NCBI GenBank assembly: GCA_023853785.1
Contig: JAJIRX010000621.1
Span: 41,088-105,087, forward strand
Length of the DNA: 64,000 nucleotides
Source of the DNA: Psilocybe azurescens
Taxonomy: Eukaryota; Basidiomycota; Agaricomycetes; Agaricales; Agrocybaceae
Direction: 5' to 3'
The notes under the pieces were generated by a model that saw only the letters and a list, made by a program, of their open reading frames with translations, searched no databases and had not been told where the DNA came from. The position numbers and the translations under genes were made by a program. This document shows, one piece after another, positions 20,818 through 32,296 of the stretch; position 1 is the first letter of the stretch, and each line of letters opens with the position of its first letter.

Positions 20818-23138
20818 ATGTCTGGAAACAACACTATCCGACCCTTCAATCCCTTTAGCCTGCAGAATGGCATGGATGACAGATGGCACCGTGATGTTTT
20901 GAGGTGCATAGCATATGGGGATTCCCGACTACGTACGGCTTTGTTGAAGATGACAGAAGCCGAGAATCGGCATCAAGCTTGGATGCAGTCATATCTCCTT
21001 AAAGAGTCCGTGAGTGTCTATATTTGTTGATACAAATATTTTGCCCAAAATGGACACCTTGCTACACAGAGATTTTTCTTGCAATACGTTGGCATTGCAA
21101 CTGCCATGGGCTTGGTGTTCGACACTCCTGTCATTTTGCATTCGTTGGTGGTTTCACTGTGCCAGGCGTCATCTAGTCAATTGCCGCTTCCTTTTGATTC
21201 AAGGCTTATCGCCATCTCGCGCGAACACCCGATCTGATCAAACACACCGTATTGTATCACAGTACAAGTACAATTGGTGGAATAAAGATGCGGCATCGAC
21301 AACACTTGACGATAAAAAGCTCTATGCCGCCTTGTCGTTCCACCCGCGAACAACTAAAATCAGTCCTTCCACGGACAGCGGCTCCAGACGATGACGGCCC
21401 CCCGGTTCCGGCCTCCCTCACCTACTCCACCCCCTGTGCCAAGGATAGATCTGCTGGCCGTACCCAAAATTCCGGCTTCCGTTGCCGGTGCCGACCCGGA
21501 TTGTCCCATGTGCGACATATACCAACAGATGGCCGTCGATCTCTACCAAATGAATGTCAATGCCGTTCAACATAACAAAGCACTTCTACTACTAGCAGAG
21601 ACAGAGAGTTCGCTTTGTGAACGCCATGTTGCGGGATTTTATGAACTGCACGAAGCCGCCGTGCTGAAGGAAACAGCAAATGTGCCGGCGAGGGATACGG
21701 ATTCTGGCTCGGCACCAGCACAGGCACTATCTTCCCTGCCTCGCTCTCATTGGACGTGGGGTGAAAGCCTGACTCGGGAAAACGTTCTCGCACTTGGACA
21801 GTCTCAGAAGTCGGAGATTCACACCGGGTATGGGATCGAGTTGGAAGATGGAAATATTGCTGGGAGTGATTCTCAGACGAGGATTACAGTTGGAACTGGT
21901 GCGTAGTCATTTTGTCTGTTCTTAAACACACTTTACTGATATCTTGAACACGCGTAGAGGAGCATGAGTCTATGCATTCCGGTATCCACAACCGGGAGAA
22001 TGTCCAGCAAGCCCTTGCCAGTATGTCCGACAACGATGAAGCAGAACATGTGCCGGTTTCCGCTCCGGTGCCGGCTACTATGAATTTTACTCGAATGGCC
22101 CTCAACAACATGTCCGATGACAATGACGGCGAAATTGTATGGCCCTCATCTGAACAACATGATGTCAGTAAGCCTAAGGATGCTCTTGCTAATATGGACA
22201 TCGACGATGAGGTGGAAATTGTGCCGCCTCTTTCCATCCAACAGGGCGACAACCGGACTCGGCACGTTCTGGCCAACATGTCCGACGACGATGAGATCAA
22301 AATTCTGTCCGCGCCTATTCCATTAGAGAATCGTTCACAGGCCGCCTTGGCCAATATGCCGGACGATGATGAGGTTGAGATCATCGCATCAACCAATGTT
22401 GACTTGAGAGCAAGGAATGCCCTTGCCAATATGTCGGACAATGATGAGGTTGAGATCATCGCATCGACCAATGTTGACTTGAGAGCAAGGAATGCCCTCG
22501 CCAATATGTCGGACGATGATGATGTAGAATTCATTGCGTCAACGAATGTTGACCTAAGAGCAAGGAATGCCCTCGCCAATATGTTGGACAACAGTGATAT
22601 TGAAATCAGCGTAGACCCCATCCAATCGACGCCATTGTCGAACAAAGTTGACATCGATTCCTGCGCCCGCTTAGTGTTGGACAACATGTCTGATGACTTG
22701 CCCAACGCCTCAGCGGCCCCATCCCCGTCCTGAAGCCGTTCCCTTGCTCATGTAGCGTTGGACAATATGTTGTCTGATGACGATGAGCTACTCTCCGACC
22801 CGGGCGGACTCCCACTCCCGTTCTCGTATGGTATTAGCAAATATGTCTTCTGATGATGATGAGCCCAATCCCCCTCACCTCCCGCTCGCTCATGCATCCA
22901 CCCTACTGTGGATGTGCCGGCATTATATCCTCCACTTTCCCGCTCTCTGGTCCGGCCCATATCAGCGAACATGATATCTGATGACGATGAAGGCCCTGCT
23001 CATCGCAATCCGTATCCTTACTCGCTTCCTCCTGACATGTCGGAAAGTGAGGCTGGTCCCCGGAAGAAAGTAAGAAACTCAAGAAAAGTGTATCGGCCAG
23101 AAGACTTTGCGGACATGGATGATGAATGGTTTGCATAG
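20818..23138 (+). CDS. Acidic repeat protein (NMSDDDE repeats) downstream of KDZ-1, frameshifted
   Basis: The start at 20818 (MSGNNTIRPFNPFSL) lies 66 bp after the KDZ-1 stop. Exon 1 ends at a GTGAGT donor near 21009. The next exon (FFLQYVGIATAMGLVFDTPV) loses frame near 21230 and continues as QYKYNWWNKDAASTTLDDKK. From 21391 a long frame has PDCPMCDIYQQMAVDLYQMN and LLLLAETESSLCERHVAGFY. After an intron (21901-21957) about eleven repeats of 20-30 residues follow, each with a core like ALANMSDDDEVEI. Three of them (22380-22590) are nearly identical 81-bp units with ASTNVDLRARN. Two further frame changes precede the tail ending EDFADMDDEWFA. I do not recognise the family. Adjacency suggests a KDZ-1 companion gene. 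Confidence 0.55.
22347..22600. repeat. 81-bp in-frame tandem repeat
   Basis: Three near-identical units encode ASTNVDLRARNALANMSDND-like blocks. Older, more diverged units extend on both sides (22000-23000). Confidence 0.85.
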
Positions 23139-23400
23139 TTTACTGCACCAGATTGTCTATTTTCATGTATATATTTTTTGACATTGTACAATGCCACTGA
23201 GAGTTGGTTTAGAATCATAAAATAGAAGAGGTCGGGATAGCTGATTTGGCCGGGACCGGTTAGGCACATATTCCGCACCAGCACTAGTACCGAATAAAAG
23301 CACACAACAGGTAGGAATAGATGCACAAGTCGGGCACGGGTCAGGATCGGATCAGCATATTGATATTATGGGCTGCAATGTCGCAAATGCGAAAAAAATG
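23139..23400. other. AT-rich spacer after the repeat-protein gene
   Basis: No gene seen. CGGGACCGG / CGGGCACGGG-like words at 23250-23340 recur at 440-480 and 23700-23720 and could be subterminal repeats of KDZ-1. The KDZ-1 ends themselves are not identified. Confidence 0.35.
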
Positions 23401-23475
23401 ACATGTTTTGAATATTTTGAACCCAGGACGTCAAATTTCAATGTCCACACGATACCCCTACACCATCTATCGTAT
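23394..23475 (-). tRNA. tRNA-like Pol III unit 1
   Basis: Minus strand: A-box match TGGTGTAGGGG, B-box-like GGGTTCAAAAT, then CAT and a run of seven T. The arms do not fold into a clean cloverleaf. It probably derives from a tRNA and has a Pol III promoter and terminator. Confidence 0.5.
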
Positions 23476-23553
23476 TATTATACTGTATTTTCACCTTTTT
23501 TCATCGCATGGGCAGTATCAGAACCGGGCAGAATTAATCCCACAGGCTGCACC

Positions 23554-23634
23554 AAAAATGACTGCCTGCGGGATTCGAACCCCAGAATGGATGTAGCCGC
23601 TGGACACACAAACCCACTACACTATTTGGTCATG
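23554..23634 (-). tRNA. tRNA-like Pol III unit 2 (74 nt, consensus boxes)
   Basis: Minus strand, 74 nt from TGACC to AGTCA. The A-box TAGTGTAGTGG and B-box GGTTCGAATCC fit the consensus, and a T-run of five follows. Only four acceptor base pairs (TGAC/GTCA) form, so it is a tRNA pseudogene or tRNA-derived unit rather than a sure tRNA. Its orientation and ending (GTCATTTTT) match unit 1, about 80 bp downstream. Confidence 0.55.
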
Positions 23635-24404
23635 ACATACACGTGTAACCGCGGGATATAGTCAATACCTGAAATTTAGGAAGGGCACATTTTGCTCGGA
23701 GCTGGCGTCAGGACGGGATCGGGCAGACACACTTTCCGTACCTATCACACTATTTGGCACAAATTCTGTCAATTTTTTGCTGCGCAGCAATTCCATTTGG
23801 ACCACAAACAAATCTCCGGCGGCGGGAATTATTTCCGAACTCTGGGGCGGGTCCGGTAAACAGTGCAGTGCAGGGAATATACCCTAGCCAGCCAGCCAGA
23901 CGTGGTACATTCAAGGTAATTACTGAATCATATCTTATGGTACAGTGTAAATTCCCATTTAGGGATAAATAGCATTCAGCGGCTCAGAGGAATTACTGAA
24001 CCCATATAATATGCAACACTGTAATTGCCCTTTCTACCATATGGTATGTTACAATGGTACATATCTAGCTGAACAACAAGCATGTAACAAGCACAGCGAG
24101 GAATATATTTACACTTCTAGGTATCAAGTTTGTACTGCATTAGAATGTGTAGATCACATATATTAAAAGATGTAGCCACAGGCAATACTTAACGCTGTAG
24201 AGTCCGTGCGCCCGGCACTATACTTGCCAAAAGTCTTAACAGTAATAGCCTTTCACCGCCGAAGATTTTTGTGCCTCGTAATTTCTCTCAACCTCGTCTC
24301 CACCACCCCCTGCTTGAATGATATACACTGGTGAACATGCAAATTGTACATAAATGCGCTCAGCCAACACTCAACACACATTCAGCCACTCGCAACTGAC
24401 ACTC

Positions 24405-24500
24405 AACCGCATGCAACCTGCACACAGCCACCATGCAACCACACACAGCCACCACGCAACCACACACAGCCACCACGCAACCACCGCGCAACTCAACCTA
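24405..24500. repeat. CA-rich minisatellite, about 21-bp unit
   Basis: Four or so copies of CACGCAACCACACACAGCCAC, the first diverged. Confidence 0.75.
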
Positions 24501-25351
24501 CAGCGCAAGTACCATGCAATCAATATTTAGATGCACGTAAGTACACTTGGTCAGTGCTCAGTATTCATCACCTACACAAATCCATATCAAAATAAATTAA
24601 ACACACTTGGCATATTAGTATTTATGTTTCAACTTGCTATCCGACTCGAAATTGACGTTTTAGATGTGTAATCACCGTGAATTGTTTGCGTTGAAACTTA
24701 TGTTTCAAATTTCCGTATTACTTCAATTTTGAGTTTTAGATGAGTAAAATCCACCAAATTTTCTTGTTGAGATGATTCCTATTGTAAATTGAGTTGTGAT
24801 TGTGATCTCTGTTGCTACTTTCGCCTTTAAATTCATTGTTTCAAGTCCTTACATATTTATACCCAATTTGAACAAGAGCAGAGAATATCCTGTTAACTGA
24901 TTCCCCCTCCCTTCCCAATCTTTGGCAGTCACGGCCTTGTATTTAAATATAAACTGCAATAAGATGATCATTGTAAGTTCATAAATTAACATGAATGACA
25001 TACCGGCCTTATATCTTTCGGAGAAAGCGAAGTAAGAGCTAATTAACCATAGATATAAGATACCACAAGTTAGTAGTAGAGAGTTGGCTTGATTTCTCAT
25101 AATTTATTTATCGCAAATACATGGACATATACATTGGGTTGACCAACCAAATTAAGTAAGTTGCGCATATTCACGCTTGTATGATCAAAGTCTACGCAAA
25201 TGTTGCACATATTTGCTTGCGTGCACTTGCGCAGCACTCAAGCGCACGCAAGCACGCAACCTTGCCACGCACATTTCCTGATGCCCCGCAACATGTCCTC
25301 AACCTCATTGCTTTTTCTCATGCTTGACTTCACTTATCTCTCACTTTTACG

Positions 25352-25401
25352 GTGACAAAGTCGCTTTCCCTGCCAAAAGTGAGAAAAAGTGACTTTGTCA
25401 C
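25352..25401. repeat. 16-bp inverted repeat (hairpin)
   Basis: Arms GTGACAAAGTCGCTTT (25352-25367) and AAAGTGACTTTGTCAC (25386-25401) match at 15 of 16 positions around an 18-nt loop. It may be a miniature transposon relic or an RNA hairpin. Confidence 0.75.
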
Positions 25402-25658
25402 AAAAATTAAAATTGTAAAAGGCACTTTGTTAACCACCCAATTAGCCAGTTAATGTTCAGTTCACACTCTTGGTCAGCGAGACACCGAAGAAGAATAACA
25501 TTGAATTGACCGCAGAAAAAAGGGGCAGATAAAGAAGAAAAACAAATAGAAGAAATTTGAAGTGCCATTGCCGAGGCTGGTCCGCAGTCGTACTTATCAG
25601 AGTACTAGTGAAGTGCAAAATCTATTTAAAATGGACTAAGCCTCGGAGCTCGACCTCA

Positions 25659-25898
25659 TCACAAGCCCAATGTCGCAAGGACGAGCCCTAAAGCAAGCCC
25701 ACTAAGAATACCAGCAACGTTGACGAGCCTGCATATCGACAAAAATATAAATCAGATTTCCAGTCACTTGAAATGTTCACTCACAAGCCAGCGACAAGAT
25801 TCAGAACACCAGCAAGGAGAAGTTCTAATCCGACAAGAACCTGATTCAATGCTGGGTCAAGGCCAAGCCCAGCAAGGATTCCTGCGAGTCCTGGGACG
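25659..25898 (-). pseudogene. SC15-like secreted protein, 3' part (split by KDZ-3)
   Basis: Two exons encode the C-terminal half of a small hydrophobic secreted protein: 25785-25898 (PGLAGILAGLGLDPALNQV, LLLAGVLNLVAG) and 25659-25728 (LVNVAGILSGLALGLVLATL, TGA), joined by a GTGAGT...GCAG intron. The 5' half lies 19.5 kb away at 45403-45923. Joined at the duplicated target site the frame runs straight through (QAAVPG then LAGIL). The Leu/Gly/Ala-rich helices fit the SC15-like family of abundant basidiomycete cell-wall or secreted proteins; the family assignment is by resemblance. The gene cannot give a normal product with KDZ-3 in place. Confidence 0.75.
25890..25898. repeat. Target-site duplication of KDZ-3, left copy (CCTGGGACG)
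   Basis: CCTGGGACG is repeated at 45403-45411. Eight or nine bases are duplicated, depending on which terminal G belongs to the element. Confidence 0.88.
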
Positions 25899-25919
25899 GA
25901 GGTCTTTACTGTCCCCCAC

Positions 25920-26345
25920 CTATTCCAGGTGGAATCCATCTTTGTTCTGGAATGTAGATGGATTCCAATGGATTCCAATATGGAATTCCATACCATATAT
26001 TGGTGCTATTTTATATGGAGGAGCCACAATGGATTCCAATCAGAATCTAACTGGAATCCATCAAATTACCCATTCCAAGTGGAATATTCCATTTACAGTC
26101 CAATGGAACTGAGGTAATCCAGTTGGAATCCAGTTGGAATCCAACATTTAGCAGCCAAGTTAGATGGAATCCAGTTGGAATCCAACATTTAGCAGCCAAT
26201 GTAGCTGGAATCCAATTGGAACACCATATATAGCAGCCAATTTGGCTGGAATCCACTCTGGAATAGTCATATATACCATGAAACATAGCCTAATATAGGT
26301 CTATTCTCACGGAATAATGCAGAATCCAACTGGAATTCAATCAAA
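25920..26345. repeat. Left subterminal repeats of KDZ-3
   Basis: About 15 GGAATCCA / TGGATTCC units, including a local duplication of CAGTTGGAATCCAACATTTA (about 26130-26200). They mirror 44820-45370. Confidence 0.85.
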
Positions 26346-26389
26346 TTATTTTTATTGGATTTTATATTATTTTATTTATAATAGAAAAA

Positions 26390-26475
26390 AAAAGCGCATA
26401 ATCGAGAATTGAACCCAAGCATCGGAGTACGCCAAATTCAACGCGATCAACCACTTGAGCCACATAGACATTTAT
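26390..26475 (-). tRNA. tRNA-like Pol III unit in KDZ-3
   Basis: Minus strand: GTGGCTCAAGTGGTT (A-box and D-arm like), a class-II-type variable arm GCGTACTCCGATGC, a T-arm TTGGGTTCAATTCTCGA whose five stem pairs all form (two wobble), then a T-run of nine. The acceptor pairing is poor. It is homologous to the units in NA-1 and NA-2. Confidence 0.58.
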
Positions 26476-26668
26476 ATATGACAACATTCAGTGTTATACA
26501 TACCGATCGTACTCGGCTTCTTTCGGCACAAGCCTAGCGTGACCATTCGCACACCGTTTGGATGCCACGTCGCACCCTTTCCTTCCACCACCACCACCTC
26601 TCTGCTCCCCGCCGCCGTCCATAACCACCATCACCGCCTCTGTCAACAACACCGACCCTCCCCTCTCA

Positions 26669-29600
26669 ATGCCCACCGGTACCCGCTCTACCGCATCGAC
26701 AACAAGATCCAGGCACCGCCGTGTGTCCCCCTGTTTCCACAGCTGGGGAACGACGCAAGCGGAAGGAATCGAACGCCACAGCCACCGCGACAGCAGCCAG
26801 CTAAGCGCAAATGACAACAGGGCGGACGTAGGAGAAGAGGAGGAGGAGGAGGAGGAGAGAGGAGAGAAGCAGCCGCGAGGGAGGCAACGCAGGGAGGGGA
26901 AAGGGTACAAAAGGGGGGAAGGCCCCCAGGCGTTTTCTCCCCGCTCACGCTCACCCCTGCTCACGCTGCTCTATAGGGGAAAACCAGCGCCGCAAAGGCA
27001 GCTGAGGACGCAGCCGCCGATGCGAAAGGCGTGCCCACGAAGCGGTCGAAGTACGTACCCTCCCCCTTTTTTTTTTCTTTTTCCTTTTTCTTTCTTTTTC
27101 TTTTCTTTTCTTTTTATTCCGTTTTTCTTTTTCTTTTCTTTCTTTCTTCTTTTTATATTCTATTTCTAATTTTATATTTACAGGACTGTACGAAAGCTCG
27201 AGGCGGACCGCGTGTCCGTAGCACCACCCCCTTGCCTTACCACTCCAGCCCCAGCTACCGAGGGCGCCTCCGTCCACACCGTTGGCCGACGAGAAGAAGA
27301 CGCAGACAGCACGGCAGACCAAGCCGGCGACAACAACCAAACCAACCCGGACAAGGACGGCGAGGACAACAACGACGGTGGCAAGAGCGACAATGACGAG
27401 AACGACAGTGGCCAGGGTGACAACGCCAGGGATGAGGACCACGATGGCGAGGACAACAAAGGCGACAAAGGCGACAAAGGCGAGGGACGGCAACAAAAGC
27501 AAGGACAGCGAAGACGCCAGCGACACAGGCAAGAGCACCAACGACACCCGCTGACGACAACGAAAACGCCGCAGGAACCACCACAAAGGGCAAGGCGAAG
27601 GCGTACCAAGCGAGGGCCGACAACAACGACGATGCGAAGGCCGACGACAGGGACGCCAACGCCAACGCCAATGCAACCACTGGCGATGGCACCAAGGCCA
27701 GTGCCAGTACCTCCAAGGCTGGTATGAAAGCCAAGGCCCCTGCTGCTGCTGCTACCACTGCTGTGAATGTAACTGCTCCCCCTGAACAAGGAAATAGGTA
27801 AATCAGGTATGTCTGAGGATACCATGACTAACTTATTATCATCTCATGCAACTGCAGCCCCACAACATCAGGGAAACAGGGAGCCCACTGTTTCTCGTGA
27901 TCCTCATGGCCGGCATGGGTCTCCTACCCTTACTCAGGCCCCACGTACACCCTCTAGAGGTCATCAAGGGAAGACCTCATCTCATGATGATGGTATTTTA
28001 AATTATTATTTATTGTTATTGTTATATTATATTTACATACAATTAAATTTAATTAGATGTTATTATGCAAAGTGCAAACAACAGTCCTGACACCCCAATC
28101 AAGGCCCAAGGGGCTTCATGAGAAAGGTGGGATCTTATGGGGACATGCACAAGGCAATACATTCAACATTGCTGATGCAAAGGATGTATGGAATGACATG
28201 GATACACATCCTGACATACCAGTCATTGGGGCAAGATCTTCTTCTATGTATCCACCAAGAACTCAGCCGATATCGACATTGTTACTACCAAGGCTACAAA
28301 TGTTGTTACTGTGCCGAACATTGACAAAATTACTGGTGTATCATCATTGGTTAAAAAGGTCACCGGCGTTTGTCTCCTACACGTCGTAAGTGAAACTCTG
28401 ATTGCAAATAAAATCCTCTTACGTTTATTTAGTTCCCAAGTACCATTACTTTCTCTTGGATGACGGAGATTGGTCTGCTCAAGGCCGTTATAAGGTTTTA
28501 AGTGAACTCGATGATGCCTTTACTTGGCAGAAGGACGACAACGATAACCATGTTACCCATGTTTTGGCGGTAAGTTCAAGCTAATAATAATAATAGATAT
28601 ATTTCTGACTCATTATTGCGATATTAAGACAAGCTTTGAAGACAGTGACCTCTATCTGACTCCTGTCTTGCCATCTTTATCTGCTCTTAAGTCTGGTCAT
28701 TGTTCTGTGTCAACTAGTTCTCGCCACGATACTCAGTCTAGTGTATCTGTTCCTGTTGCTTTGACTTCACACAACTCTAGTGAAGATGCGTGACTTGCAG
28801 AGCTTTTGAAAGTTGAACCAGGTTTTGATGGTTTTGCATCAAAAAGCCTGGTCTCCGTATAGCCTATGCAAAGTATATGGACTATCTTAGAGCTCTTGCA
28901 CTTCTTGAAAGCAAAATCGCTAATAGCACTTGGCCAAAAGACCTCACTGCCAAGCACACCCCTGTTGTCAGCCTCTATTTTGGAAAGTCAACATTCCATA
29001 AAGGCTACAAGGCTGCTTTTGAAAAGATTGCAAACTATCCTGAGATGGTCAAATGGCTAGAACACAATATTGATACAAAGGACAATAGCGACAATGACAA
29101 TTCTGACGATGATGATGATGAAGTAGATGATGTTAAAGTCTGGGGTATAAAAAAGGCTCAATATTATTTATCAGATCTTCAAGAGTGGTTGGAAAATGAA
29201 GGTCATTTAGTAGTAGAGGAAGAATCACATAAAAAGGGCAAAGGAAAAGCAAAGGCTGTCTCAAAGCAAAGTCACAAGAAAACAAAGTAGTTATTTTGTT
29301 TATTTATTTATTTATTTTTGTACTCAAACTGACCACTCTGAATAACTCTTGTACTTTTAGTTATGACTCAATCTTCTTATCTATGAATCTTGTATATGAA
29401 ACTTATAAACTTGGACTATTCTGTGCCTCATTGTTGATCTGGTTGCTTATTTTGCCACTTTATTGTTTTGGCCAATTTTACTTTTATTTTTTGGATTTTA
29501 ATGTGGAGCACTTTTATCCCTGGTGCAGTTGCTATTCCACAATCTGCACAATTTCAGATATAAATTTCAATATTTTCAGTGAATTTATTGGCCAAACATT

Positions 29601-31582
29601 TGGTCCAAATATATCACTTGCTACAGTACTCACTCTACTGCTTACATTGACTGAAAATCAAGAATTACTTACTCTTCATGCTCAGCAGCAAAATCCTGTT
29701 TTTTCAGATGAAAGAAGAGTTATAGCAACTGGATGGATGAAATCTTTATCTAGAGCAGTGCTACAAAGATTCAAAGATAGTACCATAACTTTGTTCAAGG
29801 AAAGAGATTTTCCATCTCAACAAAATCAGCAAGTACTTGAAATATCCAACAAGCTTGATGAGTTTGCAAAGCTATTGGGGTTTACTCCATATTCAAAGAC
29901 AAGAAAGTCTAAACAAAAGCTATTGCCTATTTCTTATGAGTCTATCCAAGCTATCCATGTAATTTGCCCAATTACTGCTGTATGTATGGATGTCAATTGT
30001 CAAAAGCGAGCTTTACTTCAAACAAGTAAACCACGGGATGTTCCTCTAGTCACATTGATAAAAGACAATACAATCTATGAAGAGACTCCTGTACTTGCTG
30101 GAAAGTGTCCAAAATGTGAAACAAGTTACTATGCAGACCATGGACGCTTTAAAGATGATCAAGAGTGGAAACGATGCTATTTAAATTCAGCACGTTTTCT
30201 TAAAATTGGCCAATCAATATGGGTGGACCGCAGCTTTTCTAAGGCTGTATTAAATGGAATGTACAATTTTCATGCTTCTGCAGCAGCTTATACACAGTTT
30301 TATAATGATTGTATTTCTGACCTCAATTCCAATATATCAATGACAAGGCGATTGGTATGGCATGCATTTATTCAGGAATCAATTCGAACAGTTGCAAGTG
30401 GATCAAATATAAACCTAGAATTGTCTGATGGCCTTGATATTGAAGATGTTACAACTGCAGCCTTTAAAGCTGTTGGAAATGAAGGAATACTCAATGCAGG
30501 TATGCAACACTCATGTTCAGAATGCACCCAAAAGTACAAACATGTAGCTGATACTGTTCCTCTTGCAAATGAGGATCCAGCAGCTGTTGTTGGTATGTAT
30601 GAACATGAACAGGTTCCTGTTTTAACAGGTGAAAATGCTATACAATCAGCAAATGATACAGCTGAAGCTCATCAAGCAATAAGAAACAGAAACAATGAAG
30701 CCAATTCAAATGATACTTCAAATTATGCACCAATTAAAATGGTTGTTTTAGATGGTATTGTTATGGGACCTACTGTAAGTGAACTTTATAGTGCTCTAAT
30801 AAGTTGAATAACATTAATTTTTGCTTAGCATTGTGCTTATGAAAACTGTATTGCTGATTTGACAAATGCAAGAGGTGGAGTATTTTGTGCAGTCCACCAA
30901 CATGCTTATGGTGCTCGCTGCTGAGTATATGGCTTCCAGAATGAAAAAGTAAGAGATACAGAAGCTTGTACCACTCATCAACGTGAATGGAAAAATACAA
31001 GTTAAACCATAGCCAAGCAGGTTTGGCAGGTGTTTGAAGAATGCTACAAAGACCAAATGAAAATGCACCTTGGCAACCATCTGTTGAAAGAGTTCAGCGA
31101 CCACATGATGATGATGATGATGATGATGATGTTGAGGTTCCACGATTGCATTACTTTAGTCCCGGTCGATTTTATTGTGTAGAAACAATGTGTGCACCAT
31201 GTGGTGTTGTAATTGCATGGACAAAGTTTGACAAATCTGAATCTCCAACCAAAATCTTAAACTGGTTATCAAAAGTGTATCCAACTGAAGCATCGATAAA
31301 GCTTGCAAAGTTCTTCAAACTTGTATTAGCAATGGAAGTTGGGCAATATGGAAAAAAACCAGTCGATTTATTGTGGATTCTTATCATTATATCAACCATC
31401 GAACAACTGATTATTTATGTCGCAAATATTGTAATCCTGCTCCCTTGAATGGTTCAGCCCCAAATCTTGTCATAGTAGACATTGATAAACGTGGGTGAAT
31501 ATATTATAAGCGAGCTTATAATACACAAGCATGTGAACAATTAAACTCTTGGCTTGGTGGCTTTGAATCAATTCTTAAACGT
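26669..31582 (+). pseudogene. KDZ-3 transposase, 5' part, cut by a Ty3/Gypsy element
   Basis: The start at 26669 gives MPTGTRSTASTTRSRHRR, parallel to the KDZ-2 start. Exon 1 ends before a pyrimidine-rich intron (27050-27182). An Asp/Asn/Gly-rich exon, Pro/Thr-rich stretches and WSAQGRYKVLSELDDAFTW follow. From about 28880, DYLRALALLESKIANSTWPK and KKAQYYLSDLQEWLENEG match KDZ-2. A hydrophobic segment (LGLFCASLLIWLLILPLYCF, about 29410) again precedes the CxC5 region: CPITAVCMDVNC, GKCPKCETSYYADH, IGQSIWVDRSFSKAVLNGMY and HSCSECTQKYK. An intron at 30774-30828 leads to CxC6 (CAYENC, GGVFCAVHQ). Three in-frame stops (TGA 30922, TAA 31003, TGA 31496) and a frame change near 31295 show decay. The frame ends at GGFESILKR, where the LTR begins. 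Confidence 0.82.
31579..31582. repeat. Target-site duplication of the Ty3/Gypsy element, left copy (ACGT)
   Basis: ACGT precedes the TGATA of the 5' LTR and is repeated at 44486-44489. A fifth base is ambiguous with the LTR end. Confidence 0.75.
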
Positions 31583-32276
31583 TGATACGCACTGCAGTCC
31601 CCTATACTCAGTAAACCCATTTTCCAAGTTTTCTACACCATTTCGAGGGTTCAAATTGCCTACCAACGCCTACCGAAGCCCAATTGAAGGTAACCGAGGC
31701 CCAACCGAACCCCACTTTGTCACTAAACAACTCAAAACATCTTGGCTAGTCTTTACAGAGCATACCTGCGGTTTCGGATGATTTCTAATAGGTTTTGATA
31801 TTTGTTCTAATTCATTTCCTTTCTCTGCGCTACTCTGTACCATTTCCTGCTCCCACTTTGCTTGTTTAATTGCTTTTCTGCTTTGATTAAACCCTTTAGA
31901 GTCTCAAGTTCTACCTATATAAGCTTATATGTAGTCTACTTTGAAGAATAGAACCTCATATCCCTGGTATATCGTCGTATCTCACCGTCTCGAACTCAGA
32001 AACCGCGTCCTCGTAACTCGTTAGCACCCTCGTACCTCGTGATTCAGCCCTCAAACATTGTATTCAGCCCTCAAACATCATATATCGTCACTCAGTCTCC
32101 CTATCAAGCCTCATAGAAGTTAGTACACTTCAACGTCCGACTCCTCATCACTGCCTACGCTCCCGAAACCTCGATTCGCAACCCTCAGAGCCACTCATTG
32201 CGAAGTAGCTTGCCCAACCCCTTTACCTTAATTTGTTTGTGTTTTGTGCACGGCACGCCGCTTTGTAGGCATATCA
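31583..32276 (+). repeat. 5' LTR (694 bp)
   Basis: Runs from TGATACGCACTGCAG to GGCATATCA, so the LTR ends are TGATA...TATCA. A partial tandem of ATTCAGCCCTCAAACAT lies near 32042-32080. Confidence 0.92.
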
Positions 32277-32280
32277 TTTG

Positions 32281-32296
32281 TGGAGCCCACCGCGAG
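32281..32296 (+). other. Candidate tRNA primer-binding site
   Basis: TGGAGCCCACCGCGAG starts four bases after the 5' LTR. It begins with the TGG expected to pair with a tRNA CCA end. The tRNA species is not identified. Confidence 0.5.

Larger units (their letters stand above)
23640..25658. other. Spacer with no supported gene
   Basis: AT-rich. It contains a CA-rich minisatellite at 24405-24500 and a strong inverted repeat at 25352-25401. Short open frames here have no protein-like composition. It lies between the KDZ-1 block and the 3' end of the SC15-like gene. Confidence 0.5.

Noticed and set aside
23220..23260. AGAGGTCGGGATAG as a KDZ-1 right or left tip
   Set aside because: It shares only GAGGTC with the KDZ-2/KDZ-3 tips, has no matching partner end and no target duplication that I can see.
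23394..23634. Intact tRNA genes
   Set aside because: A and B boxes and T-runs are present, but acceptor and anticodon stems do not form a proper cloverleaf, so I call them tRNA-like only.
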